Positions 8,636-17,096 of a DNA stretch of 64,000 nt are shown here, piece after piece. This DNA comes from Lederbergia lenta NBRC 16444. GTDB taxonomy: Bacteria; Bacillota; Bacilli; Bacillales; Bacillaceae_C. How positions within the stretch are numbered: the first letter of the stretch is position 1; every line of letters begins with the position of its first letter. A model generated the notes under the pieces. It had not been told where the DNA came from. It made no database searches and was given only the letters and a program-made list of their open reading frames with translations. A program made the translations under genes and the position numbers. Where the stretch lies: assembly GCF_001591545.1 (NCBI RefSeq), contig NZ_BCVC01000002.1:372001-436000 (forward strand). The letters run 5' to 3'.

Positions 8636-9964
8636 ATGACTATGCAACAAGAGGCAAGGAAAGCAGTTTCCTTTCGTACATTAATTAAATTTTTCATTCC
8701 TTTAGGTATTTCTGCAAGCTTAGTAACAATCTCACACGTCATTATAAATAGTACATTGGCACGATCGTCAGACCCTGTCGTTGTGATTGCTAGCTATTCA
8801 GTGGCAATGAGCTTATTTGCTATTTTTGAACGATGTGCAGTCATTTTGAGACAAACTTGCGCAACACTTGTCCGAGACAAACATTCATTTAGATTAGTAT
8901 CGAGGCTAGCTGTCAGTTTATTGGCGGCTATATTAGGATTGAGCCTCATTATAGGCTATTCACCACTTGGAAATCTGTTTTTTGCTGAGGTGCTTGGTGT
9001 AAAGGCACATATGCTTGAACCGACACTTGCTGTTTACCGAGTGTTAATGTTTGTAACCATCTTTTCAGGCATTCGTTGTTTATACCATGGCGTTATTATC
9101 TCGAATCTACGAACGAAGTGGCTTACCATTGGTATGGTTGTTCGTTTAATTGTGATGGCATTACTAGCATATATTTTATTAAAGTTTAATTTAGTAAACC
9201 ATGGGTATATTGGAGCGTATATTTTTTTAGTAGGAATGGTGATTGAAGCGTTAGTGAGTGTTGTAGAAGGTCATCAATTGGTAAAGAAAATGCCCGATAA
9301 AAAGGTGGACCATCCAATCGTCCATCGCTCACAAGTAATGAAATTCTATCTCCCGCTCCTCATTGCATCGCTAATTGCTGTAAGTATTTCTCCAGCTACG
9401 AATGCAGTTTTAGGATCAAGCGGCAAGGCGGAAATTGCGATTGCGTCTTATGCGATTGCATTTTCCATATTGAATCTATTGGTGAGTGTTTCATCATATA
9501 CACATCAGGTCGTTATTAACTTTTATGAAAAAGATGCGAAGGCAGTAACCCGATTTGCCTTCATTTTCAGTCTTGTTCCGAGCGTTTTATTAATTGCTAT
9601 CGCTTATTCTCCTATTGGTATATGGGGATTTGAGAATATTATGGGAGTGTCAGGTGAATTGTTAGATCAAAGCATTTTAGCATTAAAATTTTTTATTGTT
9701 TTTGCTATTTGTTTCCCATGGCTTGATTTTATCAATGGCGTACTTATGCTAAAAGGCCAGACGAAAGTGCTATCGTATTCCCAAGCAGGTAACGTTTTAA
9801 TGACATTTATCGCCTTATTTACATTGATCTTTTTCTTGCCAAATGGGGGCGGTTTAATTGGGTCTTTAGCACAATCCATCGGAATTCTAACAGAGACAGT
9901 GATCGCATTTATCTTTTTAAGCATTTATTTGAAAAAAAGCGGAAAAACATTAAAAAGTCTTTGA
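8636..9964 (+). CDS. MATE-like multidrug/metabolite exporter
   Basis: This 442-residue protein has about twelve hydrophobic helices in two pseudo-repeats, beginning LIKFFIPLGISASLVTISHVIINSTLARS and about LPLLIASLIAVSISPATNAVLG at residue 238. The layout fits the MATE/polysaccharide-flippase superfamily, and some features recall ANKH-type members. Cation-coupled export is the usual role; the substrate is unknown. The ribosome site is weak (AGAGAAG), and the second Met at 8642 is an alternative start. It is monocistronic with its own terminator. Confidence 0.7.
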   Translation: MTMQQEARKAVSFRTLIKFFIPLGISASLVTISHVIINSTLARSSDPVVVIASYSVAMSLFAIFERCAVILRQTCATLVRDKHSFRLVSRLAVSLLAAILGLSLIIGYSPLGNLFFAEVLGVKAHMLEPTLAVYRVLMFVTIFSGIRCLYHGVIISNLRTKWLTIGMVVRLIVMALLAYILLKFNLVNHGYIGAYIFLVGMVIEALVSVVEGHQLVKKMPDKKVDHPIVHRSQVMKFYLPLLIASLIAVSISPATNAVLGSSGKAEIAIASYAIAFSILNLLVSVSSYTHQVVINFYEKDAKAVTRFAFIFSLVPSVLLIAIAYSPIGIWGFENIMGVSGELLDQSILALKFFIVFAICFPWLDFINGVLMLKGQTKVLSYSQAGNVLMTFIALFTLIFFLPNGGGLIGSLAQSIGILTETVIAFIFLSIYLKKSGKTLKSL

Positions 9965-9985
9965 GAAAAAATCAAAGGCTTTTTT
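9951..9985 (+). terminator. Terminator after the MATE-like gene
   Basis: AAAAGTCTTTGA pairs with TCAAAGGCTTTT (one G-T pair) and is followed by T's. It overlaps the stop codon region of the exporter gene. Confidence 0.75.
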
Positions 9986-10050
9986 GCTATGTATTTCCAA
10001 CATTTAAATCCATACAATAAGTGTTACAGAAGCTTATGCTATTCTGTAAT

Positions 10051-10213
10051 GTCTAACTCCAGCCTCAGTGACTAGCAAACGTCAGATTTCTTCCTACGAT
10101 GAGTCATATTAAGGTTCGTCGACTAAAACCGCCACATCGTGTGGCAACGTCGACGCACCCACACCCTGTGGGCGCAGCTTGTACGTCACTAAACGGGCGC
10201 TTGCGCTTTTCTA
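10051..10213 (+). repeat. Dispersed Bacillaceae-type intergenic repeat, copy A
   Basis: GC-rich compared with its surroundings. It starts GTCTAACTCCAGCCTCAG and ends GCGCTTGCGCTTTT, which resembles a dispersed repeat I recall from many Bacillaceae genomes. It contains two tight hairpins: GCCACA-TCG-TGTGGC (10131-10145), framed by two GTCGAC words (10118-10123, 10149-10154), and CCCACA-CCC-TGTGGG (10158-10172). Related copies lie at 49376-49512 and 57123-57240. It ends about 50 bp before the response regulator gene. Confidence 0.7.
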
Positions 10214-10264
10214 TCTATTACATGCTAAAATGTCAGTACATACATACTTAAATGAGGGATGAAA

Positions 10265-10963
10265 ATGGATAAGCAACGAATTTTAATTGTGGAAGATGAG
10301 GAGAAGATTGCGAGGTTATTGGAACTTGAACTTACCTATGAAGGGTATGAAACGGGTAAGGCTTTGGACGGACTAGATGGGCTTTCCATGTTTAGAGAAC
10401 AGGAATGGGATTTAATCTTATTGGATGTTATGCTTCCAGGATTAAGTGGCATTGAAGTATTGCGGCGTATCCGATCAAGTGAGACAGGTGTCCCAATTAT
10501 TTTACTAACTGCTAAGGATTCTGTGGAGGATAAGGTATCTGGATTAGATCTTGGAGCAAACGATTATATCACAAAGCCATTTCAAATCGAGGAATTATTA
10601 GCAAGGATAAGAGCAGCGTTGCGTTTACCTCGGCAAAACAATACCGATCGTTCCGAACAGGATTGGCTCCAATTTTCAGACTTAAAATTGAGTAAGGCCA
10701 CTCGTGAAGTATACAGGGGAAATGATTTGATTGAGCTTACCCCAAGAGAGTTTGAGTTGCTTGCACATTTAATGAACAATGCCCGCCATGTTTTAAACAG
10801 AGAACAATTATTGGATGGAGTTTGGGGATATGATTATTTCGGAGACACAAATGTCGTCGATGTCTATATTCGTTATTTACGAAATAAAATCGATAAACCA
10901 TACGCCTCACCACTTATTCACACTGTCAGAGGCGTCGGCTATGTGCTGAAGGATGCGAAATGA
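10265..10963 (+). CDS. OmpR-family response regulator
   Basis: This 232-residue protein has a receiver domain (residues 1-115): acidic pocket EDEE near 9-12, phospho-acceptor Asp in LILLDVMLPG, conserved Thr-Ala and Lys in LTAKDS and ITKPF. A winged-helix OmpR/PhoB DNA-binding domain follows (about 135-232: LTPREFELLAHL, VVDVYIRYLRNKI). GAGGG at 10254-10258 places the start at 10265 rather than the ATG at 10259. The gene overlaps the histidine kinase gene by 4 bp. Together with downstream PepSY genes it resembles B. subtilis YkoG/YkoH with YkoI/YkoJ, or ArlRS. Direct repeats before both PepSY genes are its likely binding sites. Confidence 0.9.
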   Translation: MDKQRILIVEDEEKIARLLELELTYEGYETGKALDGLDGLSMFREQEWDLILLDVMLPGLSGIEVLRRIRSSETGVPIILLTAKDSVEDKVSGLDLGANDYITKPFQIEELLARIRAALRLPRQNNTDRSEQDWLQFSDLKLSKATREVYRGNDLIELTPREFELLAHLMNNARHVLNREQLLDGVWGYDYFGDTNVVDVYIRYLRNKIDKPYASPLIHTVRGVGYVLKDAK

Positions 10964-12324
10964 AGCTTCGAAGTAGAATAAATTTATACACGATTGTCAT
11001 GTTTATTATCTTATTGATTTTGGTAAATGGAGCGATCTATCTCACGTTTAGTCGGATGATCTTAAATAGTGAGTTAGAAAGAACAACTGCTGAAGCGGCA
11101 AAGACAGCGGAAGGTATCAATCAAAAGGATGATGCTACGATAGACATTGCCGATGTATTAAGGGCCTATATGCCAGTCGTTAATGGCATGTTGCAAATTA
11201 TAAAAGCCGATGGAAGTGCTGGGGCTGGCAGCATTGATCCAAATCAGCGTCAATTGAAGGGGAGCCCAACAGTTTTTTATGAGTACGAAAAAAGAAAAAT
11301 AATTGAATATGAAGGAAAGCCCTACACATTTGTCTCCATACCGATTATTACGAGCAAGGGAGAGATTGCGAACTTACAAATGACAGAAGGTCTTGAAGCA
11401 ACTACGCAAATTTTACGGACATTAAAAATTGTATTGATTGCCGTTACATTACTAGCTTCCATTCCAGTCCTTTTTTCTTCTCGACTGTTAAGTAATTTTA
11501 TTACAAAACCTATTTCATCGATGATTCAAACGATGTTTGAAATTCGAAAAAGTGGTAAATACAAACAAATCGCTTTACCAAAGCAATCGAAAGATGAGCT
11601 CTACCAAATGGGGGAAACCTTTAATGAAATGATCGCTCAGCTAAAACGGAACTATGAGAAACAAGAACAGTTTGTGTCTAATGCTTCACATGAATTAAAA
11701 ACACCACTTACTGTCATTGAATCATATGCAAGCCTTTTGAAACGAAGAGGCTTACAACAACCGGAATTATTCCAAGAGTCTGTCGAAGCGATTCATTCTG
11801 AAGCGATTCGAATGAAAGAATTGACTCAACAATTACTTTTACTTGCAAGGCAGGAAGATCAGTGGAATGTAGAGATGAAATTTGTTCATTTAGCTACACT
11901 TGGGGAAGAGTCAATACGATCTTTTAAAGCTGCTTTCAATCGGCGTATTGAAATGAAAGTGGAGCAAGATGTTGTTGTTAAAGTGGATGAACAAAAGTTA
12001 AAACAAATATTTTATATACTAATGGAAAATGCGCATAAATATAGCGAGGCACCGATTATTGTTATCGTACGGAGAGAGGCGGATAAAGGATTGATCGAAG
12101 TTAAAGATGAAGGGGTTGGTATTCCAAACGAAGAATTATCGAAAGTATTTGATCGCTTTTATCGAGTTGATAAAGCGAGAACGAGAAAAACGGGAGGATT
12201 TGGTCTTGGGTTATCCCTTGCAAAAGAAATGGCAAAGGCTATTCAAGCTGATCTCACTTTGGAAAGTGTGGAAGGGGGAGGTACGACAGCAAGAATATCC
12301 CTTAAAATCGATAAAACTCATTAA
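10960..12324 (+). CDS. Membrane sensor histidine kinase
   Basis: This 454-residue kinase has two membrane segments (about 10-32 and 152-172) enclosing an extracellular sensor region of about 120 residues. HAMP linker, HisKA domain (phospho-acceptor His in SNASHELKTPLTVIES) and HATPase_c domain (N-box ILMENAHKYS, G1 DEGVGIP, G2 FGLGLSLAK) follow. It autophosphorylates and passes the phosphate to the adjacent response regulator. The signal is unknown. Its start overlaps the regulator stop (ATGA). The gene's last bases overlap the repeat-containing promoter of the first PepSY gene. Confidence 0.92.
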   Translation: MKLRSRINLYTIVMFIILLILVNGAIYLTFSRMILNSELERTTAEAAKTAEGINQKDDATIDIADVLRAYMPVVNGMLQIIKADGSAGAGSIDPNQRQLKGSPTVFYEYEKRKIIEYEGKPYTFVSIPIITSKGEIANLQMTEGLEATTQILRTLKIVLIAVTLLASIPVLFSSRLLSNFITKPISSMIQTMFEIRKSGKYKQIALPKQSKDELYQMGETFNEMIAQLKRNYEKQEQFVSNASHELKTPLTVIESYASLLKRRGLQQPELFQESVEAIHSEAIRMKELTQQLLLLARQEDQWNVEMKFVHLATLGEESIRSFKAAFNRRIEMKVEQDVVVKVDEQKLKQIFYILMENAHKYSEAPIIVIVRREADKGLIEVKDEGVGIPNEELSKVFDRFYRVDKARTRKTGGFGLGLSLAKEMAKAIQADLTLESVEGGGTTARISLKIDKTH

Positions 12325-12348
12325 ATTCTCATCTTTATTTAGTATGAT
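12315..12348 (+). promoter_or_regulatory. PepSY gene 1 promoter with two response-regulator half-sites
   Basis: Two direct repeats 11 bp apart (AACTCATT at 12315, TTCTCATC at 12326) precede a TATGAT -10 box at 12343-12348. The second repeat begins 17 nt before TATGAT, so it occupies the -35 position. The same order and the same 17-nt distance occur before the second PepSY gene, pointing to activation by an OmpR-type regulator bound next to RNA polymerase. Confidence 0.65.
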
Positions 12349-12379
12349 CATATTAATAAATCTTTTTGGGGTGAGATAG

Positions 12380-13075
12380 ATGAGAAAAGTAAATCAACGT
12401 CGTGTTGCTTTCGGTATAGTTGGAATTATATTACTGACCATCATTGTCTGGCAAGTGTGGGATCTATCTGCATCGGCCAAACCAATATCTGAATCTGAAG
12501 CAAAAAAATTGGTGACAGATAGGTACAGCGGTGAAATTATGGAAACAACACTTGTGAACGATGTATACAAAGTGATTTTTCGATTGGAAACCGGAACATA
12601 TGATGTGCGAATAGACCGCTCAAGCGGTGAGGTGCTCGAAATTATTAGAATTATGGTGGAAGAAGAAAAGAAAAAAATGACGAGAGATGAAATGGAAAAA
12701 ATTATAGAGAAACAACAAAAAGGAAAAATAAAAAGCCTTCAATTAAGAGAGGAGAAAGAACAAGTTTTTTATGATGCTGTTTTAGAAGGTAATGAAACAA
12801 AGACTATGATGACCCTTAACGCAGAGACTGGAGAAGTAGTTAGCACGAAGGAAGAAAAACTTCAAGTGAAAAAGAAAGTAGCAACGAGAATAACAGAAGC
12901 TGAAGCTGTTGAAATTGCTCTCGATACAGTAAGTGGAGAAGTAGATGATATAGATTTTGAGGAAGAGGATGGAGTGTATTACTATTTTATAGAAATAGAA
13001 CAAAATGATGATCGAGAAGCAGAAATACAGATAAACGCAATTACTGGAGAGGTAATTAATATTGCTTGGGATTAG
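12380..13075 (+). CDS. Membrane-anchored PepSY-domain protein 1
   Basis: This 231-residue protein has one N-terminal membrane segment (about 10-29) and an extracytoplasmic region with PepSY-type repeats. Clear units are about 34-90 (ISESEAKKLVTDRY ... VRIDRSSGEVLEI) and 168-228 (ITEAEAVEIALDTV ... QINAITGEVINI), with a degenerate one between. PepSY domains are thought to inhibit proteases or sense envelope state. It lies 55 bp after the kinase gene, but has its own repeat-containing promoter. GGGGTGAG precedes the ATG. B. subtilis YkoJ/YkoI are comparable neighbours of YkoGH. Confidence 0.8.
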   Translation: MRKVNQRRVAFGIVGIILLTIIVWQVWDLSASAKPISESEAKKLVTDRYSGEIMETTLVNDVYKVIFRLETGTYDVRIDRSSGEVLEIIRIMVEEEKKKMTRDEMEKIIEKQQKGKIKSLQLREEKEQVFYDAVLEGNETKTMMTLNAETGEVVSTKEEKLQVKKKVATRITEAEAVEIALDTVSGEVDDIDFEEEDGVYYYFIEIEQNDDREAEIQINAITGEVINIAWD

Positions 13076-13158
13076 TAGGCATTTCATGTATGTAAGATCT
13101 GCAACTTAATAGGTTGTAGGTCTTTTCTGTTAACTGGGGAAAGTGAACCACAGTTTTT

Positions 13159-13214
13159 TTCTCATCAAATTCTCATCTTGTTATCTGATTGTCCTCATAT
13201 TCACCAGTTATGAT
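13159..13214 (+). promoter_or_regulatory. PepSY gene 2 promoter with four 11-bp-period repeats
   Basis: Direct repeats with an 11-bp period: TTCTCATC at 13159 and 13170, weak TTATCTGA at 13181, TCCTCATA at 13192. TATGAT lies at 13209-13214, again 17 nt after the start of the last repeat. No good -35 box exists, as expected of an activator-dependent promoter. The core CTCAT-YAAATT-CTCATCTT is shared with the first PepSY promoter. Confidence 0.7.
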
Positions 13215-13246
13215 GTAAGTAGATCAAAAAGAGGAGGACATTACAA

Positions 13247-13828
13247 ATGAAAAGAAACTTATTAATTGCTGGTGTAGTAGGATTTGTTATTTTGGGAGGC
13301 GCGGTTGGAGCAGGGGCTATTTCCAATTCAACTTCGCCTTCGACTGCACCTTCAACTTCAACAATGAATGCAAATAGTAAAGAAAACTCTTCCGTAATAT
13401 CAATAGAAAAAGCAACGGAAATTGCGATTGGCGAGGTAGGCGGTGTATTAGATAGTGTGGAATTAGATAAGGAAAATGGTCGACTTATTTATGAAGTAGA
13501 GTTAGAATTGTCAGGCAATAACAGCGATGTAGACGTAGATATAGATGCTGTGACAGGTGAAATATTAAAAATTGATAGAGATGGAGAAGATGATTTTGAC
13601 GATGATGATAACCATCAGCGAATTAGTAAAAATGTGAATATCTCTAATGAAGAAGCTATTTCAATCGCTCTAAAGGATACTCCAGGGAAGATCATAGATG
13701 TAGAATTCGATTCTGATGACCATGAATATGAAATTGAAGTGAAGGTAGACGATAAAGAAGTTGAGATAAAAGTCGATGCAAATACTGGAAAAATAATAAA
13801 AAAAGAGATTGATTATAGCGATGATTAA
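13247..13828 (+). CDS. Secreted or membrane-anchored PepSY-domain protein 2
   Basis: This 193-residue protein begins with a hydrophobic signal or anchor (about 5-26), then a Ser/Thr/Pro-rich linker (27-50). Two PepSY units follow: 51-105 (ISIEKATEIAIGEV ... DIDAVTGEILKI) and 131-189 (ISNEEAISIALKDT ... KVDANTGKIIKK), joined by a very acidic stretch (DDFDDDDN). It is strongly acidic overall. GAGGAGG lies 9 nt before the ATG. The preceding promoter has four regularly spaced repeats, making it the best candidate target of the adjacent two-component system. A terminator follows. Confidence 0.82.
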   Translation: MKRNLLIAGVVGFVILGGAVGAGAISNSTSPSTAPSTSTMNANSKENSSVISIEKATEIAIGEVGGVLDSVELDKENGRLIYEVELELSGNNSDVDVDIDAVTGEILKIDRDGEDDFDDDDNHQRISKNVNISNEEAISIALKDTPGKIIDVEFDSDDHEYEIEVKVDDKEVEIKVDANTGKIIKKEIDYSDD

Positions 13829-13833
13829 CTAAC

Positions 13834-13865
13834 AAAAAGCCTATCCGAGTGGGTAGGCTTTTTAG
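13834..13865 (+). terminator. Terminator after PepSY gene 2
   Basis: AAAAAGCCTATCC (13834-13846), a GAGT loop and GGGTAGGCTTTTT (13851-13863) form a hairpin with a T tail. Confidence 0.88.
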
Positions 13866-13901
13866 GGTGGAAAAGTAAAAGAAAAACAGAATAAAAAAGT
13901 G

Positions 13902-13966
13902 TTGACACTGATATGTGAACGTGATAAAATTATAAATTTGATAAAGGGATGACTATGTGCTATAAT
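13902..13966 (+). promoter_or_regulatory. Two tandem sigma-A promoters of the CarD-like gene
   Basis: P1: TTGACA (13902-13907), 17 bp, TAAAAT (13925-13930). P2: TTGATA (13938-13943), 17 bp, TATAAT (13961-13966) with a TG-type extended -10 (TGC just before TATAAT). Both have ideal spacing, so constitutive strong expression is likely. Confidence 0.82.
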
Positions 13967-13997
13967 AAATATATAGCAAATCATAGGAGTGGATAAC

Positions 13998-14471
13998 TTG
14001 TTTCATATTGGCGATAAAGTTTTTTATCCAATGCACGGTGCAGGTGTAATTGAAGCCATCGAAGAAAGAGAGATCCTAGGTGAAATGCAACAATATTGTG
14101 TTTTCACTATACCCTCGAGCAATATGGACGTAATGATCCCCATGAAGAATATGAGAAAGACGGGGATACGACAAGTGGTTGATCGGAATACAGTAAAAGA
14201 AATTTTGTTTGACTTTCACAATGCAGAACCTGATTGTCAGCTTCCATGGAAAGAAAGATTTAAACAAAATTCGGATAAAATGAAAACAGGCGAAATGCAA
14301 GATGGTGCCGAAGTTGTTCGGGATTTATTGTTTCGAATGAAAGAAAAACCGCTTAATGCAAGTGAAAAACAAATGTTCACTAACGCAAAGAAAATCTTGA
14401 TTAGTGAACTCAGTTTAATTAAAGATATAAGTGAAATGCAAGCTGCTGACATGCTTGAAATAACACATTAA
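13998..14471 (+). CDS. CarD/CdnL-family transcriptional regulator
   Basis: This 157-residue protein has an N-terminal CarD/TRCF RNA-polymerase-interacting domain (FHIGDKVFYPMHGAGVIEAIEE; MDVMIPMKNM) followed by a helical C-terminal region (about 70-157), as in CdnL proteins and B. subtilis YdeB. CarD proteins bind the RNA polymerase beta subunit and stabilise open complexes. AGGAG at 13985-13989 overlaps the GTG at 13989 and lies 8 nt from the TTG at 13998, so TTG is the likely start. It is monocistronic, with two strong promoters and its own terminator. Confidence 0.85.
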   Translation: MFHIGDKVFYPMHGAGVIEAIEEREILGEMQQYCVFTIPSSNMDVMIPMKNMRKTGIRQVVDRNTVKEILFDFHNAEPDCQLPWKERFKQNSDKMKTGEMQDGAEVVRDLLFRMKEKPLNASEKQMFTNAKKILISELSLIKDISEMQAADMLEITH

Positions 14472-14476
14472 TCAGT

Positions 14477-14507
14477 AAGTCTCTTCTTAGTTGAAGAGAC
14501 TTTTTTG
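14477..14507 (+). terminator. Terminator after the CarD-like gene
   Basis: AAGTCTCTTC (14477-14486), loop TTAGTT and GAAGAGACTT (14493-14502) with a following T run. Confidence 0.88.
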
Positions 14508-14630
14508 TTTTACTATAGCAAGCATCAGCTTTAATTCAATAAGAAACAGTCGAATATTAATATTAAAAGTTGGTGGCTACTTGTTCCAACGTAGTTAAGA
14601 TGGGGCATGTGTATAGCATCAAATATTAAA

Positions 14631-15038
14631 TTAGTTATTTGTATAGCTTAAATCCCAAACTATGCCAAATGGATCTTTGACTTTCGCATATTTTGCACCC
14701 CAAAATGTATCCTGTAATTCTTGTACAACTGTACTATTTACATATAAGCGATCATATATCGTTTGCAATTCCTCTTCCCTTTCAAATTCAAGGACAAAAG
14801 AAATATTGTTGCCAATTGAAACGGAATGGCTTGGAAAAGCGTCAGAAACCATTAAGTAGAATTCGTCTTTTTGAAATTTCCCATGTATTATCTTCTCATT
14901 AGCTTCGGGTGGGGTTGGATAATTCGCTTCGCCATACGTTTTGAGCTCCAAAATTTCACCGTTAAATATATCCTTGTAATACTCCAGTGCTTCTCTTGCA
15001 TTGCCATCAAATGTGAAATAAGGGGTTGTTTGTTTCAT
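14631..15038 (-). CDS. VOC / PhnB-like glyoxalase-fold protein
   Basis: This 135-residue protein has the VOC fold of the PhnB-like group: PYFTFDGNAREALEYYKDIF at the N-terminus and DPFGIVWDLSY at the C-terminus. These proteins are metal-dependent enzymes or binding proteins with varied substrates; no substrate can be assigned. GGGAG is 8 nt before the ATG at 15038. A TTG at 15053 in the same frame lies within the ribosome site and is unlikely. A minus-strand TATAAT sits at 15071-15076 beside a 12-bp inverted repeat, suggesting a repressed promoter. Confidence 0.75.
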   Translation of the reverse strand: MKQTTPYFTFDGNAREALEYYKDIFNGEILELKTYGEANYPTPPEANEKIIHGKFQKDEFYLMVSDAFPSHSVSIGNNISFVLEFEREEELQTIYDRLYVNSTVVQELQDTFWGAKYAKVKDPFGIVWDLSYTNN

Positions 15039-15077
15039 TTTCAACACTCCCAACGTTATATTTATGTATTATTATAG

Positions 15078-15114
15078 CTCCTTTGATACTAAATTATATT
15101 TTGTATCAAAGGAG
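15078..15114. promoter_or_regulatory. Perfect 12-bp inverted repeat, candidate operator
   Basis: CTCCTTTGATAC (15078-15089) and GTATCAAAGGAG (15103-15114) form an exact inverted repeat around 13 AT bases. It sits over the -35 side of the likely minus-strand promoter of the VOC gene. On the plus strand it is followed by GGAGG and an 18-codon frame (15127-15183) that may be the remnant of a lost regulator gene. Confidence 0.5.
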
Positions 15115-15377
15115 GAATTAATTTATATGAATGATATTACTGCAAATAGGCAGGTGTTTATATACAACAAGTCGAAAAAGTAATATTCATAATAATACTT
15201 TTCAATTGCTATTAAGAGAATCTATTTAGAAGCTATCATGTGATTTAAGTTCTGAAAGATATGAAACTCTGTTACTTCCCACTCGTTAATTACGAAATAA
15301 CATGATGGATATCATTTGTTTTCTGGTGGTAGATGGTTACAATAGAACTACGTAAAAAGTAAGGATGTGTTGCTAAA
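15115..15377. other. Intergenic region before the ABC exporter
   Basis: Besides the 18-codon frame at 15127-15183 I see no gene here. The DNA is AT-rich, with no clear terminator and no convincing promoter for the exporter genes. Confidence 0.4.
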
Positions 15378-17096
15378 ATGATGAAGCATATTAAGCCGTA
15401 TTCTTTCCAGATATTCATGGTTGCTATTTTAACACTTGGAGGTATTTTGCTTGAGCTGCTGTTACCAACATTGATGGCCAATGTTGTGGATATCGGAATT
15501 GTGAATGGGGATATGCCTTATATATTGAAAACGGGTGGTTGGATGATTGTTTGTGCAATAGCAGCGGTCATACTGACGGTTGCAGTCTCATTTTTTGCAT
15601 CGAAGGTGGCTTTAGGCTTCAGTAAAGATATGCGGCGAAGCTTATTTGTTCATGTTGAAAACTACTCTTTGCAAGCCTTTGATAAAATTGGCACAGCCTC
15701 ATTGATTACTCGAACAACGAATGATGTGAAACAAGTTCAAGATGTTCTACATATGATGCTTAGAATGATGACGAGGGCGCCATTGATGCTAATTGGTGGT
15801 ATTATTCTAGCTATTTCGAGAGACCCAGGCTTATCACTTATTTTCTTGGGAGCATTGCCTGTTTTGGCCATATTGATATTTATTATTTCTAGAAAAGCAA
15901 TTCCGCTCTTTGGCGCATTGCAGAAAAAAACTGATCGACTGAATTTACTTGTGCGAGAAAATTTGATAGGGATTCGAGTTGTCCGGGCATTTAATCGGGT
16001 TGGTTATGAAAAAAAACGATTTAATACAGCGAATGAAGACTTCCGTGATACAGGTATTCAAGTAAATAAAATTATGGCTCTGCTTTTTCCTGTAATGATG
16101 ATCGTCATGAATTTTACAAATATCGCAATCGTTTGGTTTGGAGCGGTCCGGATTGATCAAGGGTTAATGCAAGTAGGAAATTTAATGGCGTTTCTACAAT
16201 ATGCAATGATGATCTTGTTTTCTTTGATCATGCTCTCCATGGGCTTGATTATGATTCCGCGTGCGCAGGCATCCGTTAAAAGAATCAATGAAGTCTTAAG
16301 GATGGAGCGAGTGATTAATGATCCTGAAAATCCATCAGAGGTAGTGTCATCATATGGACATGTGGAATTTAAGGATGTCACTTTCCGATATGCAGGTGCG
16401 GAAAAACCAGTATTGCATCATGTTTCTTTTCAAGCAAGACCGGGAGAAACGACTGCAATTATTGGTAGTACAGGCTCCGGGAAATCGACACTTGTAAAGC
16501 TTATTCCAAGGTTTTACGATGTGGAAAAGGGAACGGTACTAGTTGATGGCGTGGATGTAAAAACAATGACACAAAAAGCGCTAAGAGAAAAAATTGGGTA
16601 TGTCCCTCAAAAAGCGGCTTTATTCAGTGGTACAATTGCAGAAAATCTTCGTTTTGGAAATAGAGCTGCTGATGAGGCTGAGATGATTGGTGCTTTAGAG
16701 ACGGCGCAAGCGATCGACTTCGTCATGGAAAAAGAAGATGGAATGGATGCGAATATTGAGCAGGCTGGTGCCAATTTATCAGGTGGACAAAAGCAGCGGC
16801 TTTCCATTGCTCGAGCTTTAGTTAGAAAGCCGGAAATTTACATTTTCGATGATAGTTTTTCGGCGCTTGATTATAAAACAGACGCGAAACTAAGAGCTAC
16901 CTTAAAAAAAGAAACGAATCATGCGACAATCATTCTCGTTGCCCAACGTGTAAGTACTGTTATTGATGCTGATCAAATTATCGTTTTAAATGAGGGAGAG
17001 ATTGTTGGGATCGGTACTCATAATGAGTTGCTGGATGATAATGTTATTTATCAGGAAATTGTTTCATCACAGCGAACAGAGGAGGAGGGAGCATGA
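15378..17096 (+). CDS. yfiB: Heterodimeric ABC exporter subunit 1 (degenerate catalytic site)
   Basis: This 572-residue half-transporter has six membrane helices (about 1-300) and an ATPase domain (about 325-572). Walker A is GSTGSGKST and the signature LSGGQKQR is intact. Walker B reads IYIFDD, with Asp where the catalytic Glu normally lies, and the switch loop has Gln (VAQRVST) instead of His. These are the marks of the non-hydrolysing half of heterodimeric exporters. Length and pairing resemble B. subtilis YfiB/YfiC; BmrC or LmrC types are alternatives. It overlaps the next gene by 4 bp. The substrate, possibly drugs, is unknown. Confidence 0.85.
   Translation: MMKHIKPYSFQIFMVAILTLGGILLELLLPTLMANVVDIGIVNGDMPYILKTGGWMIVCAIAAVILTVAVSFFASKVALGFSKDMRRSLFVHVENYSLQAFDKIGTASLITRTTNDVKQVQDVLHMMLRMMTRAPLMLIGGIILAISRDPGLSLIFLGALPVLAILIFIISRKAIPLFGALQKKTDRLNLLVRENLIGIRVVRAFNRVGYEKKRFNTANEDFRDTGIQVNKIMALLFPVMMIVMNFTNIAIVWFGAVRIDQGLMQVGNLMAFLQYAMMILFSLIMLSMGLIMIPRAQASVKRINEVLRMERVINDPENPSEVVSSYGHVEFKDVTFRYAGAEKPVLHHVSFQARPGETTAIIGSTGSGKSTLVKLIPRFYDVEKGTVLVDGVDVKTMTQKALREKIGYVPQKAALFSGTIAENLRFGNRAADEAEMIGALETAQAIDFVMEKEDGMDANIEQAGANLSGGQKQRLSIARALVRKPEIYIFDDSFSALDYKTDAKLRATLKKETNHATIILVAQRVSTVIDADQIIVLNEGEIVGIGTHNELLDDNVIYQEIVSSQRTEEEGA

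Noticed and set aside
10118-10172. tRNA gene or CRISPR repeats in the GC-rich hairpins
   Set aside because: No cloverleaf or anticodon arm can be formed, and the hairpins are different sequences with no regular spacers. They belong to a dispersed repeat.
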